NCBI GenBank assembly: GCA_019096065.1
Contig: JAGUCH010000002.1
Location: forward strand, 11,048,501 to 11,112,500
Direction of reading: 5' to 3'
DNA length: 64,000 bases
From: Paracyclopina nana
Lineage: Eukaryota; Arthropoda; Copepoda; Cyclopoida; Cyclopettidae
The position numbers were made by a program, and so were the translations under genes. The notes under the pieces were generated by a model. It did no database searches, was not told the origin of the DNA, and saw only the letters and a list, made by a program, of their open reading frames with translations. Positions 22,501 through 34,200 of this stretch are shown here, one piece after another; within the stretch, counting starts at the first letter, position 1; the number at the start of each line of letters is the position of its first letter.

Positions 22501-24647
22501 AAATCCTGGCCTATGGCTTCCCATAGCATAAAATTTTCAAAAACGTCTAGCACCTTCAGTTTATTATTTTTTGAGATTATGTATAGCAATGACCCCTCTG
22601 AAAAAAAAGATCTAACTTTTTGTATTTCATAAGCAAGTCTGTGAAATGCACTCAAATTGAGATACTTGCTACCAAACTTATTATGTAAAATTAATACAGT
22701 AGGCAGTAGTCCACTTTTAGCATAGCTATATCTCCGTTTCTGTTCATCCTAGCGATTTCACTATGAAGTAACCTAAGTTTTATTTTTGAATTTTAGTGGG
22801 GGTCATTGAAGCTAATTATCCAAAAAAAATGAGCCGTTTTTGCGCTAAACGTTTTTTAAAATATGTTATTGGAAGCCATAGGCCAGGATTTTTATTTTTT
22901 CACCAAATGAACCCTTGGGACATACGCTTTAAGAAAATATATAATTCTTGAGTGTTGTAAGTAGCTTGGGTTAGGTCCTATACCAAGTCAATGTGAATTC
23001 AAAATAAGCAACCTTATATCTTGAAATCAAAGACAACGTGAAAGATAGCTCTTGAAAACGTTTCCTTACTTTCCGAAACTTTTGTAGGAACCCAAGCTCT
23101 GAACCAGAATAAAACGTTGACTCAAACATTACAAAATCCTAATTGCAGCGACATAGCGAAGAAAGACATTCCGATACAACTACTATTGTTATCGACTTTT
23201 ATCTGAGCTGAAGTTGCTTGTTATTAGGGCCAAGTCATGTTAGTATATCAGTGGTACAAGTGCAACTTAAGGAGCGTACATTCAGTTTCTAAACGATATT
23301 GGAGACATGAATAGCTGAGTGAAACTACTATGCGACTACTCGCTATTCAGAATACTCAATGAATACTGCCTCCGAACTAAACGTGCTTACATGGCAATCT
23401 GAAGGCTGACAAAGTGCTAAACGAATTGCTTGATGATTAATTCAAACCAATTCAGGTCCGGTAATGCTATCATGTTCTCTGATGGGCTGCTGCTGCATTT
23501 ACATTAACTGACGAGGCAAAAAGTCAAGGTTTAGGCTTCAAAAACCGAATATTTTATCAATACATTGATAAAATTCCATTCACACTATTTTCGACTTAAA
23601 ATGGCCGCTCTATTAAGTGCTCATAGCTGGTATTCACGAGAAGCAATTTTGGAGCTCTTTTCAGCCAGTGTGAAATAGGCAGTTGAGCATGGCTTGGCAA
23701 GTTTCCTAGTAGATGATAGTAGTAGGCTCCTTTCTCATTTCCCAGAAAAATGCTAAGCAAATAAATACAACGGCCGACAGATCCTGTCAAGAAAAGTGCG
23801 ATAAGTTGAAATTACGACAGCATTAACTGTTAACATCTAACTCGCAAATGAACTGAGCTGTACCCATAAAACGACTCGAATCATGGGCTAACACGCGGAA
23901 AACGTTGAGGTAGAAGAAGATTTTAAATTACTTTGCATAATCTGCTGGTGTGCGTCCGCTCTTGTCGTGGGCTCCAGGATCACTTCCATACACCAAAAGG
24001 AGCTCCACTTGGCCAGCTTGACCTGATTTGCAAGCTATGTGCAAGGGAGTCGAGTTGTTCTTTTCAGGATGGAAGTAGTTCGGGTTGGCGCCTTGAGACA
24101 GGAGCCTCAGCGAAGTTTCGAGATTGTACGTCCTCACAGCACCGTGGAGCTGGCGCGAAAGCTCGGTCTCGGACGAGGGGGGCTCCTCCTTGCTGCTACC
24201 GGGCCTGAACACAAAACCCTGGTGAAGATGTTTAGCTCGAATGAAGTCAGATTTGACTGGGTGCAGCGGGTCGGAGGGCCGAGGCTTGCGCATCTTGGCA
24301 AACTCGGACTTTTGCTGCGAGTGATTGGCCGAGGCTGAGGCCGCTGAAGACTCGGAATCTGACGGGTTGAGCAACGAGTACTCCCAGATGCTGTTGGCGC
24401 CACAGCTGAACAGACTGTGGACCATGGTGAGCTGCTCGGGCACCCAGACTGCCCCTGAGCCCGATCTTGCACACTTGATTTGGCTGACATGACGTCCAAG
24501 CGATCGGTGAACGGAGCAGCAATCGGCACACAGTAGAATCCCCCGGTTAATGGAGGCCCAGGCGGGGTTTGCGGCCGAGCAGTCCCCACAGGTGGACAGC
24601 GGGTGCTGCTTCATCGAGGAGTGGGACGCGTACTTTTTCCCCAACAT
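19537..24647 (-). CDS. GIT-family ArfGAP scaffold protein
   Basis: G-protein-coupled-receptor-kinase-interacting ArfGAP; it inactivates Arf6 and scaffolds PIX, PAK and paxillin at focal adhesions and synapses. Minus-strand exons: 24647-23932, 21430-21287, 21221-21080, 21021-19537; phases agree and give 828 aa. Domains: ArfGAP zinc finger near the N-terminus (CGDC...CADC) with the arginine-finger region CCSVHRSLGRHVS; ankyrin repeats about 165-245 (TPLHIACKSGQAGQVELLLV); SHD about 265-400, including YEVSDRLSFFLCQRRPDHNNG and FLPVNPDY.TSRNQARQKLA; coiled coil about 538-588; C-terminal four-helix paxillin-binding domain about 704-828. The Ser-rich linker is variable, as in other GITs. Met 24647 was chosen because it directly precedes the zinc finger; Met 24662 adds five residues. 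It is arranged head-to-head with LYST. Confidence 0.93.
21747..22187 (-). pseudogene. Possible hAT-type transposase remnant
   Basis: A 146-codon open stretch in the GIT intron contains CQSENAFSVMKNIRSRTNKK near its end. That resembles the C-terminal dimerisation motif of hAT transposases and ZBED-like domesticated genes, where a Cys/Glu..(S/A)FS.MK..(K/R) pattern is usual. The rest is hydrophobic and unconvincing. It lacks DDE residues, zinc-finger and termini. It may equally be a chance open frame. Confidence 0.25.
22394..22998. mobile_element. 605-bp inverted-repeat element in GIT intron
   Basis: Terminal ATTCACATTGACTTG and CAAGTCAATGTGAAT are inverted. The arms extend for about 130 bases (including GGTCCTAACCCAA against TTGGGTTAGGTCC, and CCTGGCCTATGGCTTCC against GGAAGCCATAGGCCAGG). 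No coding sequence. A truncated terminus of the same family lies at about 50409-50450. Confidence 0.78.
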
Positions 24648-25263
24648 GATACGGCATATCAAAATACTTCAATAAGCAGCAGTTGCCCGTTTTTGAAAGA
24701 TTTCAGCTTGCTTGCGTCCTTTTTGCCTCCTACGCAAATTGACGGATCGAAACTTCCCGACTTCAATCTGAAGGAGCGGAGTTCAACTGCTTTTCCTTGC
24801 TTATATTTAAAATGACATTTCAAAGCATGTTTAGTTTTAGTTTTTGTCGAGGATGTGCTTTTTATGACGTATGAACATGATTTTGATGGATTATCATTGA
24901 ACTCTTGAACATGGAAGCGCCTCAATGTTTGAAATACGGTCCCAGATGAAATTGCGACTCCATGCACAAAATAAATCACATCGGGTTGGCCCTGAAAAAA
25001 ATTTCTTGTCAATTTGTCGTAGCAAAGAGAGGCCAAAAAAATGTGAAACTCCCCTGATCGCTTTTGAGGCCCACCTCACTGAGAAGTTCTCGTAAGTGCT
25101 AAAATTGGCTCATGACACCTATTTGTTTACGTAATTCACTGCTGGGACAGTAGTTGCTGCTCATTCTCAAGTTTGCTGATATCATGTGACGAATTTCGCT
25201 AGTTGAGCATCGGTTATCAGTGTGTCATGGTCACTTGTTTGCTTTACAGACTCTGCTGCCATC
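24648..25263. promoter_or_regulatory. Shared divergent promoter region of GIT and LYST
   Basis: Only about 616 bases separate the two divergent start codons, so both 5' UTRs and promoters must lie here or overlap the genes. A splice acceptor (TTTGCTTTACAG, ending 25249) 14 bases before the LYST ATG indicates a non-coding 5' exon or leader upstream. No TATA box is convincingly placed. Confidence 0.45.
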
Positions 25264-28200
25264 ATGGGGGAGTCCTATTGTGAACATTTATGGAACAAAT
25301 TCGCTGTTGAGGATGACCAGCAAAAGAAGAAGCTTTGGCTGGACATCTTCCTCTGTAGGGCCTTGGCCTGGGACAGCAAAGATGTCTGTTGCCTCGATAA
25401 GTTCCTTTTCACTCAGACAGCCAGGTCTTTGGTTGTGCCCACACTCATTGCCGAGCTTAAATTGGAGATCGGATCCTTCTGCAGCTCCTCCCTTGCTGCT
25501 GAAGATCTCGAGCAGCTTAGAACGTACTCAAAAGGGCAATCTTGTTTGTCAACAACTTGACTGGCTGATTTCATTTCAGATATGTATACGGGGGCCGTGG
25601 CTGGAAGCTCTTGCGTGTTTTGGATGTCATCCTATCAAGTTCATCCACAGATCCTCCGTTTTTGCCTGACGAGGAGGGAAAGGAGTTTGTCGACCTCCTG
25701 ATCTCACTTTATCAAGTGAGGCTTTCTACTGAAAATTATTGTGCAATTGTCACATATTACATAAAAATAACTGTTTTGCTTGCAGCTTTCTGTTTTCCCT
25801 TTGTCATCAGCATCATCCCAAGGGCGATCCAATAGCAAAGCACCTCTCCCTGAGCAGAAATGCGAGAAAGATTCCGTCAGTGCTCTGGACCTGTGGCACG
25901 AGACCTTGATGACAGTGGCCTCAGTGGAGCACGAAATCGTCCACGACTTCAATTCAGAGCCGTATTTGGCTGGAGGCAGTGTTTTCCCTCGAACATTAGC
26001 CCTTTGGCAACAGCTAAGCGAAGAGGAAGCAAAGCAAAATAAAGGCAATGTCTCTCGGCTTTCACTGGATGCCAAAAGGTTTAATTTAATTTTATTTGTA
26101 CAGGCCTCAATTTTGGTGCAATGACCAAGCGGCAGAAGAAGAAGGCCGCGGAGACGTTGCTCCGGGGTTTCACCACCACCGCAAACAATAGCTCAATGCA
26201 GACCTCATTTCGAGTAAGCAACCTTTTCTCCTACGAGAGAAGAAGTGCCTCAGGTGCTAGATTGAGTAGCGACAGCGAAACTGCTGAGGTCGAAGGCCTT
26301 CTACGTCAAAAAAGAAAGTATGATAATAAATTTTCGCCCAAGATGCGGATGCCTGTATTTCATGCTCCATTTATCACAGGAAATTACCTCCGCATGTCAA
26401 AAATCCCATGGACTTTGACTTTTTTGACAGAGTTGTCCGCAGCGAGAACGAGGCCACTAATCAGGTACGCAAACTTTTCAATCATCTATCAAACATGGGA
26501 TCATCAGTGCAATATGATGGGGGAGAAAACTTTTCAGATTGAGTGGGAGAGGCTCAAGGGAAAACTGATAAACGCTCCGGTAACCTCAAAGGTGGCTCTA
26601 GAGGATGCGAGGCAGCAAGCCTCTGATGATGTGGACCTCCATCGCTATCTGGAACCGCGTCACATAAAGTCAATGTTCGCCAAGTTATCCGAGGTCCAGC
26701 TGAGCAATTTAGTCATCAGACTTATGTGCACAATTTGCTGTGTTGAAATTAGGCAAGTGATAAGTAATGCTCACTATCCTAGTTATCTAGCTAATCCTTT
26801 TGCGTTTTCAGATGGACTTTGCGTCAGCGAAAAACCCAAGCTCCCTTGTTATCTCCTTCTCAATTATATCTTATGTCCTACCCCTTAGTGCAATTTGCCT
26901 CTGACACCCTCAGTTCGGTTCGAGGAGCTGCTAACAACATAACTCTGCAAATCAACTTGGTGGGCCTACTGCTTTCTGCGTTGGCAGATGTCACAATATT
27001 TTGTGACATTCCTTCAGTTCACGAGCTTTTCTTCCATCACAAAGTTTTATTCAAGTGCCTAGATGTTGCTCGTGATACTGTCAATGTCTCCTCGGTCGGG
27101 TTGGAGTTAAAGTTGCAGCTCATCACCTGCTTATTGCGACCCTTTCGCATCACTTTGCAAAAGCATACCAACACTAAGGTACGGTACAAAATACTAAGAG
27201 AATGTTTTTATGCCTTCTTATTTTTGAGCAGCTTTTGGGCGACCTTAAAGATGGACATAGAGCTAAAAAGGAAGATCTTGTCAAGCAAACATGCACGTGG
27301 TTCTGCCAAAGCAATGGCATGGCCCAAACGCTCATCTCATTTGTGCTCAAATCCGAAACGTTCATTGAATCCGATGAGGATCTAGTGCGAACGTTTTTTC
27401 ACGAGATTGGACTGATCGTCCAAGTTGTCGGCCTTTGTCCCAACCCATCAGTGAACAGAAACGCCGAAGACAGCTCGTCCTACAACATTCTGAAAGAGAC
27501 AAGAGCTGCTGTCTATTCGGTATACTGTGCTATTCTGAGAATTTTTCCTGCTATTGCCAAGACTTCGAATGGTGGGAAGACCGACTATGTCCTCAAATGT
27601 TTGTCCAAAAGCGCCTGCATTCACCCTTACACAGCATGTTCTAGTGCGTTAAAAGTGCTGGACTCGCCATCGCCACCGATTGAGAAGATTTTTGACTACC
27701 TCGCCAAAGCTCACCATCATTGTTACTTGAAACATTCCAGGAAGCAAAATCAGGCGCAACTTGTCGAAAGCATAAATGCAAGCACGCATGACTCGGACTC
27801 GGCATTCTGCGCCAGTGACTCTTCATCTATGGTGGAACAAGATCACGATGGCAAAGATGGGTACCGGTGCATCGCTGACCAATGGAACCTTTACACCAAA
27901 GCTATTTTGACAAATTCGGCTCAAGCTTCAAAATTACTATTGCACGTTGAAAAACTCGTGACTGCATTGACGGAGGAGGGGCGTTTCGACATATTCTTGC
28001 GAATTATAGCACCTCTTCTCGAGGCTTTGCCATGCCTCGATGATGATGAAAATGAGCCATTAATTTGGGCCATGAGGATGTGCCAATTTTTGTCTCGTGA
28101 TGCTTTAGTCATGCAATATTTAACCAGCCATCAAGAAAAGTACAAAGCCATCCTGACAATTTTGATAAATGCTTGCACCAAGAACATCAATTGCAACATT

Positions 28201-31200
28201 GGTCACATCTCAACCATGTGTTTGAAAAGCCTTACTCTTGGGGAACTTGGAGTTGTCAGACGTCCCATCAGGAAGGTCTCTCAAGAGGAAGGCTTGGCAA
28301 CATCAGATGAAGAAGCTACCATCACCACATCATCTGAAAAAGTATAAGTTGGATAATTTTCACAGCAGCTTAGCGATAATGTTTGCTCAATTTTTAGAAT
28401 CAAAGAAATGCCATGAGTATGGCTTCTTCTGTTCAAATCATGGTCGACATGCTGAAAAAATCTGATAAAATGCTAGCGAACGACATTGGCTTGTGGAACA
28501 TTCAACGCGATCTCATTAGAGAATGTGGAAAATACGGAAGTTATTTCATTCAAAAGGTCAGCACATTTGGTAAATGTAATATCTTAATACTAATGCTTGT
28601 ATGTTAATTAATTGCAGGGTCTTCATGTAAACTTTTCAAATTACTGTAGACTCTCTAGCTTGACAAAACGTTCGGATGCCGATTTGACAGTAGCAGTGCT
28701 TCAAATTCTCTCTCTTCTCGAAACGCATGTTGATGAAGCCAGCAGCAGCACGTACTCAGATGCAAAGCATGCAATTTTGGGAAATCTTATGGACGATGTC
28801 TGCAAGGATGGAGCTTTCGATTTGAAGAAAGCCCTCCGCCTAGTTTCCATTTTTCTTGCAAGTGATATTGTTTCTTCCAAGTCTCAAGAATCAGAATGTG
28901 CTCCCCAACGATATTTTGACGGATATGATGCTGATGATGAATGCGATTTGGAAGGTAAATATTTGCTATTATGTATTTACTGTAGTAACAAGAAACTTTT
29001 AATGTGATCAACAATCTACCATGCTGAGCTGATTATTTATTTTTATTTGATTTTCAGCTTGCTCCAAGCAAATTTCAAGCGATTTCTTAATAAGCACTGA
29101 TGGACATGAAAAGGTGATGCAGCTATTGACTATTTTGGTCAAAAAAACACGAACGGAGCAAATTGATCAACTATTCCTTTACTGCTTTTCCAAAATCGTG
29201 CCTACACTTAAAACCTACTACGAAGACCTGGCCTTTTTGCACTTCGGAAAAGTTGCATTGGAAGTTGTGAAAGGTGATTGTATCATTCCCAGTATCTATG
29301 AATGTTTCATTGAAAGTTTTCAATTTTAGATGGCTTAGACAAATCAATGGTGGAATCAGCTATAGCGCTTTGCCAGATCTATATGCTCAGCACACCAATC
29401 ACGAAACAAGACATGGCTGCTTTCATCGATGTAGTGAAGCAAGTTGATGATACGGACGTCATGAACAGCCTGATGACAATGTTCAACGTTGTTGTAGCTT
29501 CTGGCTGGTCGGCTTCAAAGAGTCCCTTCAATTGCCTCGTGTTCCCTTGCGAAAGAAGCGAAACGAACTACGAATTTTTCACTCGTAATGCATGGGCTAC
29601 TTTTCACCTTCCACCCAGTTCCGAGTCGAAAATCCCCGACTTTCTAAAAAACAGTGCATTCTGCGTTTCTGCGTGGATATCAGTCTCAAGTCCGTCAAGC
29701 CACAAACAGTCTATCCACTTGGTGTCCATAGGAAGCCGTCGGTTAATGCTTGAAGTTTGGATTTGTGCCCGCACCCTGACTGTCAATGTGACTACAGAGC
29801 TTCAAGGCAACTGCCATGGTCAGCACAAAGGTCCGTTGGGCGCTATCACTTTTTTGAACTTGCTCGAAACGACAGAAAGTTGGCAGAATGTCACCTTGAA
29901 TTGCTGTGTGAACAACTTGGACCTGCTGCACGTTGAAGCTCTGGTGAATGGCAAGGTTTTCAAGGGACTGAACGTGCCAAGCCAGGTGTCCCTGAGATCA
30001 CTGATACCTTCCAATGTGTGCTTGACGGAAAGAGACACAACGAGAACAATTCACATTGGTGAACAAAGAGGTGCCAGACGAGGTGATTCCTCTCTGATGT
30101 ACAGCCATGTGTGGGTGTTTTCGTCGTGTGTGACCAAGGACCAGGCGCTCTTTTTGTACCTTCTGGGCCCTACTGTCACATCGTTTGACCAAATGAAGGC
30201 AGAGCACTCAATGCTCCACAGCCCAAGACTACATCTTGTCAAGCGTGTTTTGCTCAGAGACCCTACGTGTGCTCCAACCATTGAGCGATTTCAAAATAGT
30301 GGTCTGAGTGAAGAGTTCCAAATGCTTAGACAATGCTTGCTCGTATCTCATGTGAGCACTATGGGTGCTCACATGCTCTACTACCCTCAATCTGATGCCC
30401 CAAGTGGCTCAAAAAGTTTGATCGCAAGCCTTCTGAATGTAGCTCAAAGGTCGACCGCTAGTAAGGAAAAAACGGACACTCTTGTCGATGGCCCGACTGT
30501 TCTAACGGCCTCAACCGACGAAGAAGAAAAAAGGCCATGTGATTGCAAGGAATTGGACCTGTATAGCGGCTCATGGTGCTCGGCAGTGGAAGAAAACGGT
30601 GGCTTTGGCATGCTACTACTTCTGCTGGCTCGAAACGTTGAAATTGGTTGCTCTGACGCGTGTCTTTCCATTGTTCTGGATGCACTTCTTACTGCTCTGG
30701 AGGCTGCCAGCCATTCATTCATACGCGAGGCTGCGCATTTCGAAGCTTTTGTCTTGATAAAAAAAGTGCTCAGCTCCGGTAAAAGCAAGCTGGGCCTTTC
30801 CTTTCTGAAAGTACTGATTGATCACACATTCACTCAATCCCTATTGGAATGCGATGAAAGGAGAGGCAGAAGATTTAGTTTCCAGTCCAACTTTTCGGGT
30901 ATTGTCTACCATCATGATTGCCTCAATTTAATGATCAATTGTTGGAAGCTGTGGAACAATGATCGGAACGAAGAGTCATTCAGTGCTACCGAGGCCATGC
31001 TGGCCAGTTTGGTGGCTGTGCTGCAAGATTCGCACATCTTCAGAGATGTGAACATTGAAATCCTGAGAAAGCTGGGAATCATAAAAAGGCTGGCATTTGC
31101 AATCAAGGCCGAAAATATTGATGAGGACCGCCAGCCTGCTTCTAACTCTCACGTGGTGCCATCAATAATAGAAATTTTTTCCGCTCTTGTTGGATCGCCT

Positions 31201-34200
31201 CCGGATTTGACAGTTGTCAGCGAGCTGATGCAAGTCGCGCTGTTTCTGCACGACTCCACCAACACCTATGTACATCACTCGAAAAACAGCTTCTATTTCA
31301 CGCTGCCATCAATTATGAACACTGCAGCCTCCATGACGTGGCCCCGAGCAAGTTCATCTGTAAGGCACCGGAACTCCAAGGCCTTGTCCAAAAGTGCATC
31401 ATTCACGGTGAATAAATCCTTCTCCTCCTATGGCGATGAAGAAGCGGATTTTCCAAATAAGCCAACAATTGAGGTTGTTCCCTCGGAGGAGTCACCACCA
31501 AATCCTTCTAAACTCAACCCTGATCGCCTAAGAAAAATCATCTCTTCCAACAAGAGACATCACCACTACATGAAACGGCTCACCTCGACAGAATCACAAG
31601 ACCACGAGGCAGGTATCGTCCACTTTGGCCATATATCACGTTTAGAGAATAAGCCAAACTCGCCAGTGACGGAAGGCTTGGATGTCATGTTCCCCTCATC
31701 AGGCAATCAAGACCAACCATCTGAAGCTCCAGACTGTGATGACTCTGACGGAGAAGCGTTCCACCATGACGTAGGAGCCATCGAGGGAATTCTCAATATT
31801 TTGCACGGTGCCCTGGTCAACATGCCGGACTCCTCTGTGGCTGCTGCAATGACTACAGTGATTCTGCCTGAATACATATTGACTCTTGTCAATCATCCAG
31901 ACCCGTTCGTGAGGCTGTCTGCCACGAGGGTCATGTCCAAGTATGTCCACCGTACTTGCAGGCTCTATCCCAACGGATACAGGGTGGACAAAATCGAGGG
32001 GTATCACCTCCTCGCTGCTCAACTTTTCACCTGGGGAGTAAAGCCTGTTCCTGGTCCCGTCATCGATAGGCTGGCTTCTTCAATACTTTCGCTGGTACAC
32101 GGAGTGGAAATTTACTGCACGTCTCGCATACCCGAGTTGCCTGTCAGAGGTGCCAAAGTGAGGTCTTCAGCCTTGCCACCTCTCCTGGCGATGCTTCCCA
32201 ATTTAGCTGGTGCCGGAAGTGGCCATTTGTCAACCACCCATTCGCTTGTAGTGCACTTGCACGACATAATAGCTCGTGTCCACAACTTCCTCAGGCTTGA
32301 GCACGAGCCTTTGGGTATTTTTGAGACACTCTGCAGAACTGTCGAGTGCTTGATGTCCAGTCCGCTTGAGTTGTGGACTTCTGATATTGTTGGTCAAGAT
32401 GGAAGAGAAATCATATGGGAGGACTTGGACTATTTGCTACGATTCATTGGTAACTTGACAGACGATATATATAGTTTGTTTCTTCTCAAAAAAGCGCTTT
32501 TTTATCAGGGATGCATTTTGCCAGTGCTCAGGGCGTGGATAACTTTCGATCGCTGGAGACTCTCATGAATATGCTTGTGCATATGGCTCACTTTCATGAT
32601 ACGCAGCAGCCACCATCGAAAAAACACTCTGACGTCTCGACTGCATTTAGGAAATTGGCTGCAAACGTCCTGACGGACTGCATAACCGACTTACTTGAAA
32701 GGTTGTACCATTTATGTAGAAAAGTTTGGTCCCATTACTATCAGCTATGTATTCTAAATTACAGGATCCAAAAGATTGATAAACAGCGTGGAAGTTTCAT
32801 AGACAGCCGCTCTTTTGCGCAATTTGCTGGAAATGGAGAAACGGGCATGGCAGGTGAGGAGGTCACTGAGCTGCTGATGCGCAGCCTCGTTGATGACCAC
32901 AACGTTATGATGATCCAAGTGACCAGACCTCCTCCCCCGCCCTCTTCAACGTACTCTTCTGCCAAAAGTTTTTCGTTCAAAGGTGACGCCCTGCGTGCTC
33001 ATTCCAACGTGCATACAGAGGGTGTGAAAGTCGCTGGCAGATCTGACTTGGGTGATAGACTTAACCACTTGGTGGATTTTGGGGTTGAAATGTGCCTGTT
33101 AATGCCACACGATGCACTTCACAAGGATTTCCTCGTCAGCCTTATGGGCCTGCTCATGACTCAACTTCAAGCGTCAACCCGTCTTATGCCAGTCAACTTT
33201 TGCAGGGCCAAACTTATGGCCCTAACCGTATTCTCTGTCCACCATTTGGTGCCACTGCAGGACCGATTGTACATTTTGAAAGCTCTGCACCAACACCAGC
33301 CACATTGGGCCAAGCTGTTCCAAAGGCTGGTGTTCATGGAGTGTCCTGCTGACCAGGGCACAATTTACAGACACTTTGTTGCTCGCTTAGCGTTGGATCG
33401 CGAGCAAGCGAGCAGAGAGGTCAACCCTGATGATGATGACTACGACGGCCCTTCGTCGTCCAGCTCCGACCTGACGTCCCTAATGGAGGCGGTGAATTGC
33501 TTTGAGCCCCAAACCGCATCCAAAGATGATGATGATGGGGCTGTCAAGAAGTACTTGAGTCAATTGGCAGCTAATCGGAGGTCATTTGTGAGACGTTGTG
33601 AAATCAGCATTATCCGATTGCTGAGGCAGCACGACGAGAAAATAGCAACGGTGGCCGCAAAAGCTATTCATGTGACCGAGGCCGCGATGGCTGCGCAAGA
33701 TTCCATTCGCAAACAGTACTTAATTGGCCTTCGTGATCAGCTTGCTTGTGAAATGAATACGCGTCACACGCTCACTCAAATCATCGCGAGTATGACGCAC
33801 GAGCGAGCTCCGTGGTTCGTTCCCTGCTCGAATGGCTCGGATTGCTGGAAATTGGACGAGACGGAGGGAGCCCAAAGAATGCGAATTCGCCTGTGCAGAT
33901 CCAAGAAGAGCCTTGACAAAAAATTCTACTTGCAAGAAGGTCAGCCATCGCCTGACAGCCGTTCAGAAATAATGCCATTTGAATTCCTTCTGAGGCCGTC
34001 GCATGCAGACGTGAGCCCTTCCAAGTCTTCCTCCTCCTCGGGAATGGCAGGGATTCTCGTGGCTCAGCTCAGCAGCAAAAGCTCCACTTCAGTCAAGCAT
34101 ATGGAGCAGTGTTGGCTCGTCATTCCTGCTGGCGAAGTGTCTGGCGAGATTCTGCTCACCGAGGAGAGCCTTCATTTTGTCCAGCACGGTGAAATCGATC

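Larger units (their letters stand above)
21431..23931. other. Large first intron of GIT
   Basis: No exon of GIT or of another gene is supported. It holds a 605-bp inverted-repeat element (22394-22998) and, at about 21795-21857 on the minus strand, a possible hAT transposase scrap. The remainder is AT-rich. Confidence 0.55.
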
